Shown here: positions 8,679 to 17,734 of the stretch, piece after piece | Numbering within the stretch: position 1 is the first letter of the stretch | How the letters are laid out: each line of letters starts with the position of its first letter | From: UBA7957 sp965222695 | Lineage (GTDB): Bacteria > Pseudomonadota > Gammaproteobacteria > Granulosicoccales > Granulosicoccaceae | Length of the DNA stretch: 64,000 nt | NCBI GenBank assembly: GCA_965222695.1 | Contig: OZ244967.1 | Location: 3,906,001 to 3,970,000 of the forward strand | Direction: 5' to 3' | The notes under the pieces: model-generated | Databases searched by the model: none | The model's input: only the letters and a program-made list of their open reading frames with translations | What the model was told of the DNA's origin: nothing | Program-made: the position numbers and the translations under genes

Positions 8679-9880
8679 CAAATCACTCCCAAACTCTTAG
8701 CTGTGATTTCAAATGCTTCAACCGCCTTGTCCAGATCCTCCCGGGAGTGCGCGGCCGACATTTGCGTGCGGATACGCGCCTGTCCCTTGGGAACGACGGG
8801 AAATGCAAATGCCGTGACATAGACCCCCTGCTCCAGCATCGCAGACGCAAACCGCTGAGCCAGAACGGCATCTCCCAGCATCACGGGAATTATCGGGTGC
8901 TCCCCCGGTACCAGATCAAACCCGGCAGCCGTCATTTTCCCGCGAAAATAGTCGGCGTTGTGCCGCAAAGCCCTGCGCTGTTCGCTTCCCTGCTCGACAA
9001 GGTCAAGCGCGGCAATCGTCGCCGCAACAACCGCCGGCACAAGCGCATTGGAAAACAGATAAGGCCTGGCCCTTTGCCTTAACATTTCCACCAAAGGCTT
9101 CGGACCTGCAATATAGCCCCCCGCCGCACCGCCAAGAGCCTTGCCGAAGGTGCCTGACAGAAGATCCACTTTATCCGCAAGACCGTAATGATCGGGCGTG
9201 CCGGCACCATTGGGGCCGACAAACCCGACGGCGTGACTATCGTCCACCATCAGCAATGCATCATATTCTTGTGCAAGCTCCGACAGCGCGGGGATATCGG
9301 CGATAATGCCATCCATCGAAAACACCCCATCGGTCACTATTATCCGATGGCGTGAGGCCTGCGCCCGCTGCAGGCAGGATTCCAGCTCCGGCATATTATT
9401 GTTCGCATAACGATAGCGGCTGGCTTTACAAAGCCTGACCCCATCGATAATTGACGCGTGATTCAACGAATCCGATATAATCGCATCCCGCTCATCCAGG
9501 AGAGCCTCGAATATACCCGCGTTTGCGTCAAAACAGGAAGCGAACAGAATAGCGTCCTCTGTACTCAGAAATTTTGCAAGCCTGGACTCAAGCTCTCTAT
9601 GCCGATCCTGAGTGCCACAGATAAACCGCACAGAAGCCATGCCCAAGCCGTATTCGTCCATGGCCCTTTTTGCCGCTTCAATCAATCCGGGATCATCGGC
9701 CAGACCCAAGTAATTATTCGCACAAAGATTCAGCACACTGAGCTCTTCGCCCGAGGCTCGTGACTGAACCCTGATATGGGCTGACTGAGCCGAAGTGATC
9801 AGGCGCTCACACTTAAGCAAACCTTGCTTTTCAATGTCTTCCAAAGCCTGAGCAGTTTCGGTTAACAAGGACTTAGACAT
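8678..9880 (-). CDS. kbl: glycine C-acetyltransferase (2-amino-3-ketobutyrate CoA ligase)
   Basis: PLP enzyme of 400 residues, alpha-oxoamine synthase family, that splits 2-amino-3-ketobutyrate with CoA into glycine and acetyl-CoA. Diagnostic segments are CANNYLGLADDP, FASCFDANAG, DSLNHASIIDG, VDDSHAVGFVG and the PLP lysine in SGTFGKALGGAAGG. Length equals the family norm. First gene of the kbl-tdh pair, which together convert threonine to glycine and acetyl-CoA. A biosynthetic threonine synthase gene is transcribed divergently 212 bp away. Confidence 0.95.
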   Translation of the reverse strand: MSKSLLTETAQALEDIEKQGLLKCERLITSAQSAHIRVQSRASGEELSVLNLCANNYLGLADDPGLIEAAKRAMDEYGLGMASVRFICGTQDRHRELESRLAKFLSTEDAILFASCFDANAGIFEALLDERDAIISDSLNHASIIDGVRLCKASRYRYANNNMPELESCLQRAQASRHRIIVTDGVFSMDGIIADIPALSELAQEYDALLMVDDSHAVGFVGPNGAGTPDHYGLADKVDLLSGTFGKALGGAAGGYIAGPKPLVEMLRQRARPYLFSNALVPAVVAATIAALDLVEQGSEQRRALRHNADYFRGKMTAAGFDLVPGEHPIIPVMLGDAVLAQRFASAMLEQGVYVTAFAFPVVPKGQARIRTQMSAAHSREDLDKAVEAFEITAKSLGVI

Positions 9881-9901
9881 AACAGATTTTCCGGCTACGC
9901 A

Positions 9902-10036
9902 TCAATGGACAGGGTCAATATACGGCATCCTCAAACACGCTTCCAGTGAGCGAGCGGCATTGATACCGGCAATCTCCGACGGTCTTTCACGATACACCAT
10001 AAAACCCGGGATGTTACTGTCAAGATCGTATATCAT
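9902..10036 (-). CDS. possible 44-residue peptide upstream of kbl
   Basis: A closed frame from ATG 10036 to the TGA at 9902-9904, ending 21 bp before the kbl start and in the same direction. The product is mixed polar, with no signal peptide and no run of Thr or Gly codons that would mark an attenuator leader. There is no good ribosome site. It may be a small protein, a remnant, or a chance frame inside the kbl 5' leader. Confidence 0.25.
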   Translation of the reverse strand: MIYDLDSNIPGFMVYRERPSEIAGINAARSLEACLRMPYIDPVH

Positions 10037-10092
10037 TCGGGGGTAATTATTCAGAACCGGCTATCCGGATAAGAGCCCTCAGAGATCTGCCC

Positions 10093-11472
10093 ATGAAATA
10101 TGTCAGCACCCGCGGTATCGCCAGAGGCGATGACTTTTCATCCGTATTGCTATCCGGCCTGGCGCCCGATGGCGGACTGTTTGTCCCGCAGGAATTGAGC
10201 TGCCTGAGCCCGGAGGAAATCGCCAGCTACCGCAATATCGGTTACGCGGCGACGGCAAAAAGAATATTGGACCATTTTTCCGCCGGCAGTGTCTCTACCT
10301 CCATTATCAGCGATTCGGTGGACAATGCCTTATCACGATTTCACCACACCGCTATTGCACCGCTGAGGCAGCTTCGGGAAAATACCTGGCTGCTGGAACT
10401 GTATTATGGGCCGACGTTTGCGTTTAAGGACTATGCACTGCAAATCGTGGGTGAGCTGATCGACCGTCAACTGGCCGAAAAAAGCCAGCATGCCACCATA
10501 GTCTGCGCGACATCGGGCGATACCGGCGCCGCGGCGGCTGCCGCTTTTGCCGGACGCACCAATGTGGATGTAGTGGTACTACACCCCTTAGGCCGGGTTT
10601 CCGATGTCCAGCGCCGGCAAATGACAACGCTTGCGCAGAAAAACGTCAAAAACTTTGCAGTAAAAAGTGACTTCGACGGATGCCAGTCAATGGTGAAAAC
10701 ACTGTTTCTGGACCCGGATGCCCGTTCTCTTAACCTGACCGCGGTAAATTCGATTAATTGGGCAAGAATCATATGCCAAACGGTCTACTATGCATGGTCA
10801 AGTCTCAAGCTGAACGCTTCTGGACCGGTCAACTACATAGTGCCGACCGGCAATTTCGGCAATATTCTCGCCGCGGATATCGCCCGCATTCTGGGATTCC
10901 CGGTGGGCCGGCTGATGCTTTCCTCCAACGAGAACGATGTATTGCCGCGCTTTTTCGATAACGGAACAATGCAATGCCGGGAAACCGTCGAAACACTTTC
11001 GCCAAGCATGGATATCCAACTCTCGAGCAACTTCGAACGTGCCCTGTGGATGGCGGTGGAAGGCGATACTGCGAAGGTTGCTGCACTACAATCCGAACTC
11101 AGCGAGTCAGGGCAGTACAGCCTGGTGGATGAACACTTAGCACGGCTGAAAGCCCGTTATTGCGCGCTCGCCTGCGACCGAGAGCTGGCCCTACAGGAAA
11201 TGCGCACTGTAGCGAAAGAATCCGATATCCTCATCTGTCCTCATACTGCAACTGCGTCGGTCGCCGAGCGCCATTGTGATTTCAACGGCACAAATATTGT
11301 GGTCGGCACGGCCCATCCGGCGAAATTTACCCAGGCTTCGGAAACCGCGCTGGGGTATCCGGCGCCGATGCCGGCGCAATTGGCACCGGTAATGGACGCC
11401 GAAGAACGCTTTGAAGTGATCGAAGAAGACCCGGGAAATCTGCGGGAATTGCTGCTGTCTCAACAAGCATAG
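10093..11472 (+). CDS. thrC: threonine synthase
   Basis: PLP enzyme of 459 residues converting O-phospho-L-homoserine to L-threonine. The long ThrC form is shown by STRGIA near the start, DGGLFVP, the PLP lysine in GPTFAFKDYALQ, the phosphate loop ATSGDTGAAAA and VPTGNFGN. Length fits the gammaproteobacterial class. It lies apart from thrA/thrB, divergent to kbl-tdh, so making and breaking threonine are side by side. No regulator or leader peptide was recognised in the shared region. Confidence 0.95.
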   Translation: MKYVSTRGIARGDDFSSVLLSGLAPDGGLFVPQELSCLSPEEIASYRNIGYAATAKRILDHFSAGSVSTSIISDSVDNALSRFHHTAIAPLRQLRENTWLLELYYGPTFAFKDYALQIVGELIDRQLAEKSQHATIVCATSGDTGAAAAAAFAGRTNVDVVVLHPLGRVSDVQRRQMTTLAQKNVKNFAVKSDFDGCQSMVKTLFLDPDARSLNLTAVNSINWARIICQTVYYAWSSLKLNASGPVNYIVPTGNFGNILAADIARILGFPVGRLMLSSNENDVLPRFFDNGTMQCRETVETLSPSMDIQLSSNFERALWMAVEGDTAKVAALQSELSESGQYSLVDEHLARLKARYCALACDRELALQEMRTVAKESDILICPHTATASVAERHCDFNGTNIVVGTAHPAKFTQASETALGYPAPMPAQLAPVMDAEERFEVIEEDPGNLRELLLSQQA

Positions 11473-11687
11473 CCGGCAGCATCAGACAACGGCATTTTAC
11501 TTCGAACGAATATCCCCTTACCACGACCCTGCTCTAGAGGCCGTCCAGATTAAACTGTCGAACAAGTAAGAAGACAGGCGGCCGCCCCTGAGTCTCTGCC
11601 AGGCGTGTCTTGGAAGAAGTGTAGGCGCCAGGGATGGCGGTCTCTGAACCCGAACTTATCCAGTGGACGGACTACTAGGGACTGTTC

Positions 11688-13538
11688 TCAGTCGTGCCCG
11701 GTGGCATCCCACGCATCGGAACCGACAACCCCCTGGCTTGCCCGGTCCGCACGCAAAATTTCCAGCACTTCTTCCTGCGCCTTCTTGGATTCGGAAATAT
11801 ATCGTTTGTTGTCAGATCTGTGCTGGGCCAGCTCATCGATAGTAAACTGATCATGGCTGGCAAACTGCAAGGCTTTGCGGTGTGCCTGATAAGCGCGCAT
11901 ACCCAAGGCTTGCAACGCCTTCTCGCCAACTTTCATCGATGCTTCGAACAGTTCCCGCTCGATATAGTCCGCGCCAAGTTCCAACAGCTCATGATAATGC
12001 AGAACATCATAAGCACGCGTGTAAACCACGAGGCCGGGGAAATGTTTTTTTACCGTCTCAACTATAGTGGTGATCTTGTCCCTGTCGTCCACCGCGACGA
12101 TCAGCAACTTCGCGCGCTCGGCTCCAGCGGTATGCAGCAAGTCCATACGGCCGGCATCACCATAGTACACCTGGAAACCGAATCTTCGCACTCGGTCTAT
12201 ATGAGCCGCGCTATTGTCCAGAACCGTCACTTCGAAACCGTTTGCGATGAGCAAGCGGCCGACGATCTGCCCGAACCGGCCGAACCCGGCGATGATGACC
12301 GGGTTTTCCTGCTGCTCCATCTTCTCTTCGTCCTGTGGTTCATCGCTCGAACTAAACCGGGGTTGCACCAACCTTTCGTTCGCCATGATCAACATCGGGG
12401 CCAGAAACATCGACAAGGCAATTGAAACCGTCAGTACGTCCGCAACATTTTCAGGCACGACGCGATTTTGCAGGCTAAAGGACAGGAGCACAAACCCAAA
12501 CTCCCCTCCCTGGGCCAATGCAAAGGCAAACCAGTACCTGTCTCCCCCCTTGACCCCATACACCCAGGCTAAAAACCACAGTATTGCAAATTTTACAGCG
12601 ATCAGACCGACCACCACCGAACCGATTAATACAGGATTTTCGATCAGCAGGGGAAAATCAATTCCGGCCCCTACAGAGATAAAAAACAAGCCCAGAAGCA
12701 GTGCCTTGAACGGATCTATATCCGCTTCCAATTCATGCCGGTATTCACTGTTAGCCAATACAACTCCGGCAATAAACGCGCCAAGCGCCGGAGATAAGCC
12801 GACCTTGTTCATCAGCAGCGCTATTCCCACCACCAATAACAGAGCAGTCGCGGTGAAAATTTCGGGCATGCGGCTTTCGGCAATAAATCTGAAAACCGGG
12901 CGTGTCAGATACCGCCCGGCTAAAACGATGGATGCCACTGCAGCAATGACAATCAGCGTCTGCTGCCATGCCGCTAAATGAGCAATGACGTTCAAATTAT
13001 GATCGGAATGCCCGGCCCCGCCGGTTCCCGCCATCGCCAGCATAGGCAGGATTGCGATGATCGGGATAACGGCAATATCCTGAAACAGCAATACGGCAAA
13101 GCTGGATTTACCCCCTTCCGTGCCAAGCAGCTGTTTTTCGCTCAGAATTTGAAGCGCTATGGCGGTCGAAGACAGCGCCAAAACCAGGCCGATTGCCAGG
13201 GAGGTGTTCCACGGCTGACCGGCAATCCAGGCAACCGCCCCCAACGAAACCGTACTGAGCAGAAGCTGCAATCCGCCCAGCCCCAGAATAGGCCCGCGCA
13301 TGCGCCAAAGCAAGGAAGGTTTTAGCTCAAGACCGATCAGAAACAGCATCATCACAACGCCGAATTCCGCAAAATGCATAATATGTTCGGGGTTATCGAC
13401 AAGCATCAGGACGTGCGGTCCTATCAGCACTCCTGCGATCAGATAACCCAATACCGACCCCAGGCCGAGACGGCTGGCGATGGGAACCGCAATCACCCCG
13501 GCAGCCAGGAATACAAACGCTTCGCCCAGCAGTTCCAT
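11688..13538 (-). CDS. KefB/KefC-type glutathione-gated K+/H+ antiporter
   Basis: 616 residues: about twelve membrane helices of the CPA2 Na+/H+ exchanger family (residues ~1-385), then a TrkA-N Rossmann domain (from ~400, VIIAGFGRFGQIVGR) that binds nucleotide and gates transport. FISVGAGIDFPLL and ALAQGGEFGFVL are hallmark segments of Kef antiporters. The family expels potassium with proton uptake when electrophiles deplete or modify glutathione. It is preceded after 2 bp by its flavoprotein partner gene, the usual kefF/kefG-kefB/kefC arrangement. Confidence 0.93.
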   Translation of the reverse strand: MELLGEAFVFLAAGVIAVPIASRLGLGSVLGYLIAGVLIGPHVLMLVDNPEHIMHFAEFGVVMMLFLIGLELKPSLLWRMRGPILGLGGLQLLLSTVSLGAVAWIAGQPWNTSLAIGLVLALSSTAIALQILSEKQLLGTEGGKSSFAVLLFQDIAVIPIIAILPMLAMAGTGGAGHSDHNLNVIAHLAAWQQTLIVIAAVASIVLAGRYLTRPVFRFIAESRMPEIFTATALLLVVGIALLMNKVGLSPALGAFIAGVVLANSEYRHELEADIDPFKALLLGLFFISVGAGIDFPLLIENPVLIGSVVVGLIAVKFAILWFLAWVYGVKGGDRYWFAFALAQGGEFGFVLLSFSLQNRVVPENVADVLTVSIALSMFLAPMLIMANERLVQPRFSSSDEPQDEEKMEQQENPVIIAGFGRFGQIVGRLLIANGFEVTVLDNSAAHIDRVRRFGFQVYYGDAGRMDLLHTAGAERAKLLIVAVDDRDKITTIVETVKKHFPGLVVYTRAYDVLHYHELLELGADYIERELFEASMKVGEKALQALGMRAYQAHRKALQFASHDQFTIDELAQHRSDNKRYISESKKAQEEVLEILRADRASQGVVGSDAWDATGHD

Positions 13539-13540
13539 AT

Positions 13541-14137
13541 TTACTCCTCCGATTCAAGCCAGCAATTCAGATAATGCCCATCCAGTACTGACGGGTCATC
13601 GGGCACTTGCCGTTCAAGGCGCTGAATGAGTTGACGGTATTGACCTGCATGCCGGTCAATATCACTTTCGCGGATATCATGGGTGCCGTGAACGGCAAAG
13701 GGTGGCAGATATTTCATGCCGCACAGCTGTGCCATTTGTTCAAAGGGCCGTAGCAGCTGCCTTAAGGTATAGTGATGTTTTCCGGCTTTACAATAAGTCT
13801 GTTTACTGCCTCCTGCACTGACAGCCTGCAGCAATACTTTGTTTCTCAAAGCGGTTCCACCTTTGCCATATGCGAATCCATGCTCCAGTACCAGATCCTG
13901 CCATTCTTTCAATATCGCCGGCGAACTATACCAATATACGGGATGCTGCAAAATGATAATATCGTGCTCAATCAAGAGTTTCTGCTCCCTGTCAACATCG
14001 ATATTAAAATCAGGATACAGTTCGTATAAATCATGAAAATGAACCCCTTCGGTACTTTTGGCGGATTTCGCCAGACGGTAATGAATACGGGATTTTTCCA
14101 ACGCCGGATGGGCGAATAAAATCAATATGCGATTCAT
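13541..14137 (-). CDS. KefF/KefG-type NAD(P)H oxidoreductase, antiporter ancillary subunit
   Basis: 198-residue flavodoxin-fold protein (LILFAHPALEKSRIHY; QHPVYWYSSPAILKEWQD), the family of quinone oxidoreductases and potassium-efflux ancillary proteins. Its stop is 2 bp before the antiporter start, so the two are almost certainly co-expressed. KefF/KefG proteins bind and activate their cognate antiporter and can reduce quinones. Assignment to KefF or KefG specifically is not decidable here. Confidence 0.9.
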   Translation of the reverse strand: MNRILILFAHPALEKSRIHYRLAKSAKSTEGVHFHDLYELYPDFNIDVDREQKLLIEHDIIILQHPVYWYSSPAILKEWQDLVLEHGFAYGKGGTALRNKVLLQAVSAGGSKQTYCKAGKHHYTLRQLLRPFEQMAQLCGMKYLPPFAVHGTHDIRESDIDRHAGQYRQLIQRLERQVPDDPSVLDGHYLNCWLESEE

Positions 14138-14375
14138 TGGTTACCCGACCTCATGATCCAGGACACGGAGTTTGATATCCACAAGACTCCCATGGGCTTT
14201 ACGGATTAATTTTCACTCAATGGCAATTAAACTATAAACTCATCAACAATAGCGAGATTTTTCCGGTTATACCGCCGGTGGCATCTGTGGCAAGTTCCGG
14301 TCTGAAAACCGGGCTATAGATACCGCGTTCGGACCGGAAATCCGGAATACCAATTGGAAAACAAGCGAGGTGAAT

Positions 14376-15917
14376 ATGAGCAATCCGATCATTGCCGACA
14401 ACAAGCCGAAAAAAGTATCCTTGAAAAAAGGCGAAGAGTACTATTTTTGCGTCTGCGGACGATCCAAGAGCCAACCCTTTTGCGATGGTTCTCATGCCGG
14501 AACCGATTTTAAGCCCAGGCCCTTTACCGCCGAGGAAGACGGCGACGCCTATCTTTGTGCGTGCAAGCACACAGGGAATCCGCCCTTTTGCGACGGAAGC
14601 CATAAACAGTTTTCGGCCGGGCAGATCGGTAAAGAGGGTCCCGGCCCGCAAAAGCATCAAGACGAATTGCCGCAGGCAGTACCTACGACCGAGGAACCGA
14701 CCGTCGCCTTGATCCATCAATTGGCCAGAGAAGGATTGTCAAAGCTCGGCCATCACGGCCCCATGACTGCAATGGGTGTCCCTCGGCACAAACTTCCGCA
14801 TTGGGACGATCTGCAAATCATGGCGGCTCAACTGGCCAGCAAACCGCTGATGGAAGATCAAAACGTCGCGACCGAACTCGTCATCGGGCCTCAGGCGAAA
14901 AAGCCGCTGACGCTTTCCATGCCGGTATTTGTATCGGATATGAGTTTTGGCGCACTGTCCGAAGAGGCGAAAGTCGCACTCGCAAGAGGGGCCGAAATGG
15001 CCGGCACCGGAATCTGCTCCGGCGAGGGCGGTATGTTGCCCGAGGAGCAACAGGAGAACTCCCGCTATTTTTACGAATTGGCCAGTGCAAAGTTCGGCTA
15101 TGAAGAATCTTTACTGGAAAAGGTGCAGGCATTCCATTTCAAGGGCGGTCAGGGCGCGAAAACCGGTACCGGCGGGCATCTGCCGGGCAACAAAAACCGA
15201 GGGAAAATTTCGCAGGTTCGCGGTATCCCCGAAGGTCAGCCGGCGATATCGCCGCCGACCTTCGAAGACCTTGCAACGGTTGAGGACTTTAGCCGCTTTG
15301 CTGAACGGGTCCGCGAACTCAGCGGCGGCGTTCCCATAGGATTCAAGCTCAGCGCCAATCATATCGAGGAGGATATGCAATTCGCCCTGGACGCCGGCGC
15401 CGATTATATTATTCTGGATGGCCGCGGCGGCGGCACAGGAGCCGCTCCCGAGATGTTCCGCGATCATATCAGCGTACCCACTATCGCGGCTTTGGCCCGT
15501 GCGAGAAAATTTCTCGATCAGCAAGGCGCAAGCGGCAGGGTGACACTGATTATTACCGGTGGATTAAGAATGCCGATTGATTTTGTCAAAGCGCTGGCTT
15601 TGGGTGCTGACGGAGTCGCCATTGCAAACAGTGCCATGCAGGCCATAGGCTGCGTTGCCGCCAGAATGTGTAACACGAATAATTGTCCCGCGGGAATTGC
15701 GACTCAAAAACCACAGCTGCGCAAACGTATCAATATCGATGAATCCGCTACCCGGCTGAAAAACTTTCTTCAGGCAAGCCGGGAATTAATGCAAGTGATG
15801 GCCAGGGCTTGTGGCCACAACGAATTAAACAAACTCAATCACAGGGATCTGGCCACCTGGCACCGTGAAACCGCTCTGCTTTCGGGCATACGCTATTGTG
15901 GGGTCACTGAACTGTGA
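14376..15917 (+). CDS. CDGSH iron-sulfur / FMN-binding glutamate synthase domain fusion
   Basis: 513 residues from ATG 14376, 5-6 nt after AGCGAGG; a GTG two codons upstream is less likely. Two N-terminal CDGSH zinc-finger-like [2Fe-2S] motifs are seen at residues 25-40 (CVCGRSKSQPFCDGSH) and 61-76 (CACKHTGNPPFCDGSH). A GltB central-type FMN barrel follows, ending with a [3Fe-4S] motif CVAARMCNTNNC. The glutaminase domain of true glutamate synthase is absent, so ammonia-dependent glutamate synthesis or another FMN redox role is possible. It is followed 40 bp later by a DUF1801 gene. Confidence 0.92.
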   Translation: MSNPIIADNKPKKVSLKKGEEYYFCVCGRSKSQPFCDGSHAGTDFKPRPFTAEEDGDAYLCACKHTGNPPFCDGSHKQFSAGQIGKEGPGPQKHQDELPQAVPTTEEPTVALIHQLAREGLSKLGHHGPMTAMGVPRHKLPHWDDLQIMAAQLASKPLMEDQNVATELVIGPQAKKPLTLSMPVFVSDMSFGALSEEAKVALARGAEMAGTGICSGEGGMLPEEQQENSRYFYELASAKFGYEESLLEKVQAFHFKGGQGAKTGTGGHLPGNKNRGKISQVRGIPEGQPAISPPTFEDLATVEDFSRFAERVRELSGGVPIGFKLSANHIEEDMQFALDAGADYIILDGRGGGTGAAPEMFRDHISVPTIAALARARKFLDQQGASGRVTLIITGGLRMPIDFVKALALGADGVAIANSAMQAIGCVAARMCNTNNCPAGIATQKPQLRKRINIDESATRLKNFLQASRELMQVMARACGHNELNKLNHRDLATWHRETALLSGIRYCGVTEL

Positions 15918-15957
15918 TCCGTGGACAAGGATCTGTTCCCCCATTGGAGGAGTCATA

Positions 15958-16422
15958 GTGGCAGAAAACAAAACCCGGCCCACGAACCTCAGCCCGACAA
16001 AATTTATCAATGGCCTGGACAGTCTTCAGCGTCGAAAAGATTGCCGGGCTCTGATGAAGCTGATGAAAGAGGCAACGGGTAAGGCCGGGAAAATGTGGGG
16101 AGACAGCATAATCGGGTTTGACACTTATCACTATAAATACGCATCCGGACGGGAAGGCGATTTTTTTATCACCGGTTTTTCACCGCGCAAACGTGATTTA
16201 ACGCTCTACATCATGCCGGGTTTCGCCGGTTACGAGGATTTACTGCAACGTCTCGGAAAGTACAAGACCGGAAAATCCTGCCTGTATATCAAGAATCTGG
16301 AATCCGTTGATATCAAGGTGTTGAAAAAAATCATTACAAGTTCGGTTATGGAAATGAGAAAACGCTATCCACCGGACGGCCAAGTTGAGAGACTATCAAA
16401 ACCGTCAAGGGGTAATCCATGA
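15958..16422 (+). CDS. DUF1801 domain protein
   Basis: 154 residues from GTG 15958, with GGAGG seven bases upstream deciding the start. The residues after ~25 match the DUF1801 family: MWGDSIIGF, FITGFSPRKRDLTLYIMPGF and KSCLYIKNLESVD. Function of the family is unknown; it has a YdhG-like compact alpha/beta fold. The stop overlaps the next gene by ATGA, so it forms a translationally coupled trio with a VOC protein and a gamma-glutamylcyclotransferase. A second, shorter DUF1801 gene is at 33821. Confidence 0.88.
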   Translation: MAENKTRPTNLSPTKFINGLDSLQRRKDCRALMKLMKEATGKAGKMWGDSIIGFDTYHYKYASGREGDFFITGFSPRKRDLTLYIMPGFAGYEDLLQRLGKYKTGKSCLYIKNLESVDIKVLKKIITSSVMEMRKRYPPDGQVERLSKPSRGNP

Positions 16423-16844
16423 CAAGCCACAGTACGATAGAGGTTGAAGCCATAGATCATATAGTATTACGTACAGACTCACCTGCCCGGCTGATCGACT
16501 TCTACCGGGACGTCCTTGGCTGCAGTATCGAGCGCGAAACACCAACGGAGCTCGGACTGACCCAGCTTCGGGCCGGAAATGCCCTGATCGATATTATCTC
16601 GGTGCAGGGCGAACTGGGCAGGCCTGGCGGCGCGGCACCCGGTATAGAAGGCAAAAACCTGGATCATTTTTGCCTGCGGCTTAAACCCATCGATGAAACA
16701 CAATTACTCGATCACCTGAAGCACCATGACATCGCCTGCGAAGACTTCAAAGAACGCTACGGAGCGGAAGGATTCGGCCGATCCGTGTACGTGCGGGATC
16801 CGGACGGCAATACCGTAGAATTGCGATCCGGAATCGACCCGTGA
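16419..16844 (+). CDS. VOC-family (glyoxalase/bleomycin resistance-like) protein
   Basis: 141 residues, two beta-alpha-beta-beta-beta modules. Metal-ligand candidates are His in AIDHIVLRT, Glu in DIISVQGEL (less sure), His in NLDHFCLR and Glu in NTVELRSG. YVRDPDGNTVELR is the typical C-terminal VOC signature. It could be a lyase, isomerase or dioxygenase; the sequence does not tell. Start ATG 16419 overlaps the DUF1801 stop and its own stop overlaps the next start, both by 4 bp. Confidence 0.9.
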   Translation: MTSHSTIEVEAIDHIVLRTDSPARLIDFYRDVLGCSIERETPTELGLTQLRAGNALIDIISVQGELGRPGGAAPGIEGKNLDHFCLRLKPIDETQLLDHLKHHDIACEDFKERYGAEGFGRSVYVRDPDGNTVELRSGIDP

Positions 16845-17332
16845 AGTATTTCGCCTACGGCTCTAATATGGCGACAAAACGTATTGGCCGGCGTGTTGCC
16901 AGCGCTCAAGTGATCGAAACCTGTCTGTTGAAACAACACGATTTACGGTTTCACAAAAAAGGCAAGGATAATTCTGCAAAATGCGATGCATTTTATACCG
17001 GTATGAGCCGCGATTTTATCTGGGGCGTGCTTTACTGGATGGATCCGAAGCATAAGCCAGCCCTGGATCATGCCGAAGGCCGGGGCAATGGGTATGAAGT
17101 CAAAATCGTCTCAGTAACCGGTGTGAACGGCCACTTTCACCGGGCACTGACCTACTACGCAACCCATATCGAACCTTCGCTCAAACCCTACAACTGGTAC
17201 AAGAACCACGTTATGACGGGGGCTTTGGAAGCGGGTCTGTGTGAGAATTACATCGATAGGATCCGCCGGGTGGAGTCCATTGCCGACCCCGACACGGAAA
17301 GATCAAAAATGGAGTATGGGATTGTTCTTTAA
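16841..17332 (+). CDS. gamma-glutamylcyclotransferase-like protein
   Basis: 163 residues from GTG 16841. The signature YFAYGSNM at residues 3-10 binds the gamma-glutamyl group and the catalytic Glu is in DHAEGRGNGYEV. Family members release 5-oxoproline from gamma-glutamyl amino acids or modified amines. It is the last gene of the coupled trio with DUF1801 and VOC genes; with the glutathione-linked Kef system nearby a glutathione-related role is conceivable, but this is inference. Confidence 0.88.
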   Translation: MKYFAYGSNMATKRIGRRVASAQVIETCLLKQHDLRFHKKGKDNSAKCDAFYTGMSRDFIWGVLYWMDPKHKPALDHAEGRGNGYEVKIVSVTGVNGHFHRALTYYATHIEPSLKPYNWYKNHVMTGALEAGLCENYIDRIRRVESIADPDTERSKMEYGIVL

Positions 17333-17413
17333 CCGGGCCGCTACTCGATCATAATTTTATTCTCTTGACAGAGCTATCAACAGGCTCCGATCTGGAGCGT
17401 GCGGACCGGTGAG

Positions 17414-17647
17414 CTATTTCTTGTTTCTCGCTTCCAATAACTTAACCAGGGACAACACATTTTCGGATTTTTCAACCAATAACTGGGCCAGTTCGTAGCT
17501 TGGCCGCCTGTGCCCGTGAGCAATCTGGCTGAAGTAATTCCTGTTGGTCCCCGCGGCAATCGCCACCGCTTCCGCTTTTCGCCATCCAAAGGCATTAATA
17601 TATTCCAAGGCACTCAGTCCTTCTGAATGTTTCGCTTCGTCTCCCAT
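17414..17647 (-). CDS. small Cro-like helix-turn-helix protein
   Basis: 77 residues. The central part (AVAIAAGTNRNYFSQIAHGHRRPSYELA) reads as a lambda-repressor-type HTH: a helix, the turn at G-T-N, then a recognition helix. There is no C-terminal protease-like domain, so it resembles Cro. It is divergent from the CI-like gene at 17735, with only 87 bp between the two starts, as in phage immunity regions. No integrase or other phage genes are seen near it. The ribosome site is poor. Confidence 0.7.
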   Translation of the reverse strand: MGDEAKHSEGLSALEYINAFGWRKAEAVAIAAGTNRNYFSQIAHGHRRPSYELAQLLVEKSENVLSLVKLLEARNKK

Positions 17648-17661
17648 AACAGCCGCAAAGG

Positions 17662-17724
17662 TAGCATTACGCTAGCATTTTTACAATAGCACTCTGTCGG
17701 TTTCATTTTGATAGCTATTTGCTA
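17662..17724. promoter_or_regulatory. two TAGC-N5-GCTA operator-like dyads between divergent repressor genes
   Basis: Dyad 1 (17662-17674, TAGCATTACGCTA) lies 15 bp before the Cro-like start. Dyad 2 (17712-17724, TAGCTATTTGCTA) lies 11 bp before the CI-like start. Same half-sites, same 5-bp spacer, centres 50 bp apart. Related half-sites recur at 18533-18545 and 18557-18569. Seen directly; the assignment to the repressors is inference. Confidence 0.5.
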
Positions 17725-17734
17725 TGGTAACGGC

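Noticed and set aside
11694..12981. Long + strand frames (243 and 255 codons) opposite the Kef antiporter gene
   Set aside because: They are antisense to a well-conserved membrane protein gene, show no domain, and have the biased make-up of shadow frames.
17384..17398. GCTCC-N5-GGAGC hairpin between the GGCT and Cro-like genes
   Set aside because: Short stem without T-tract; could be chance.
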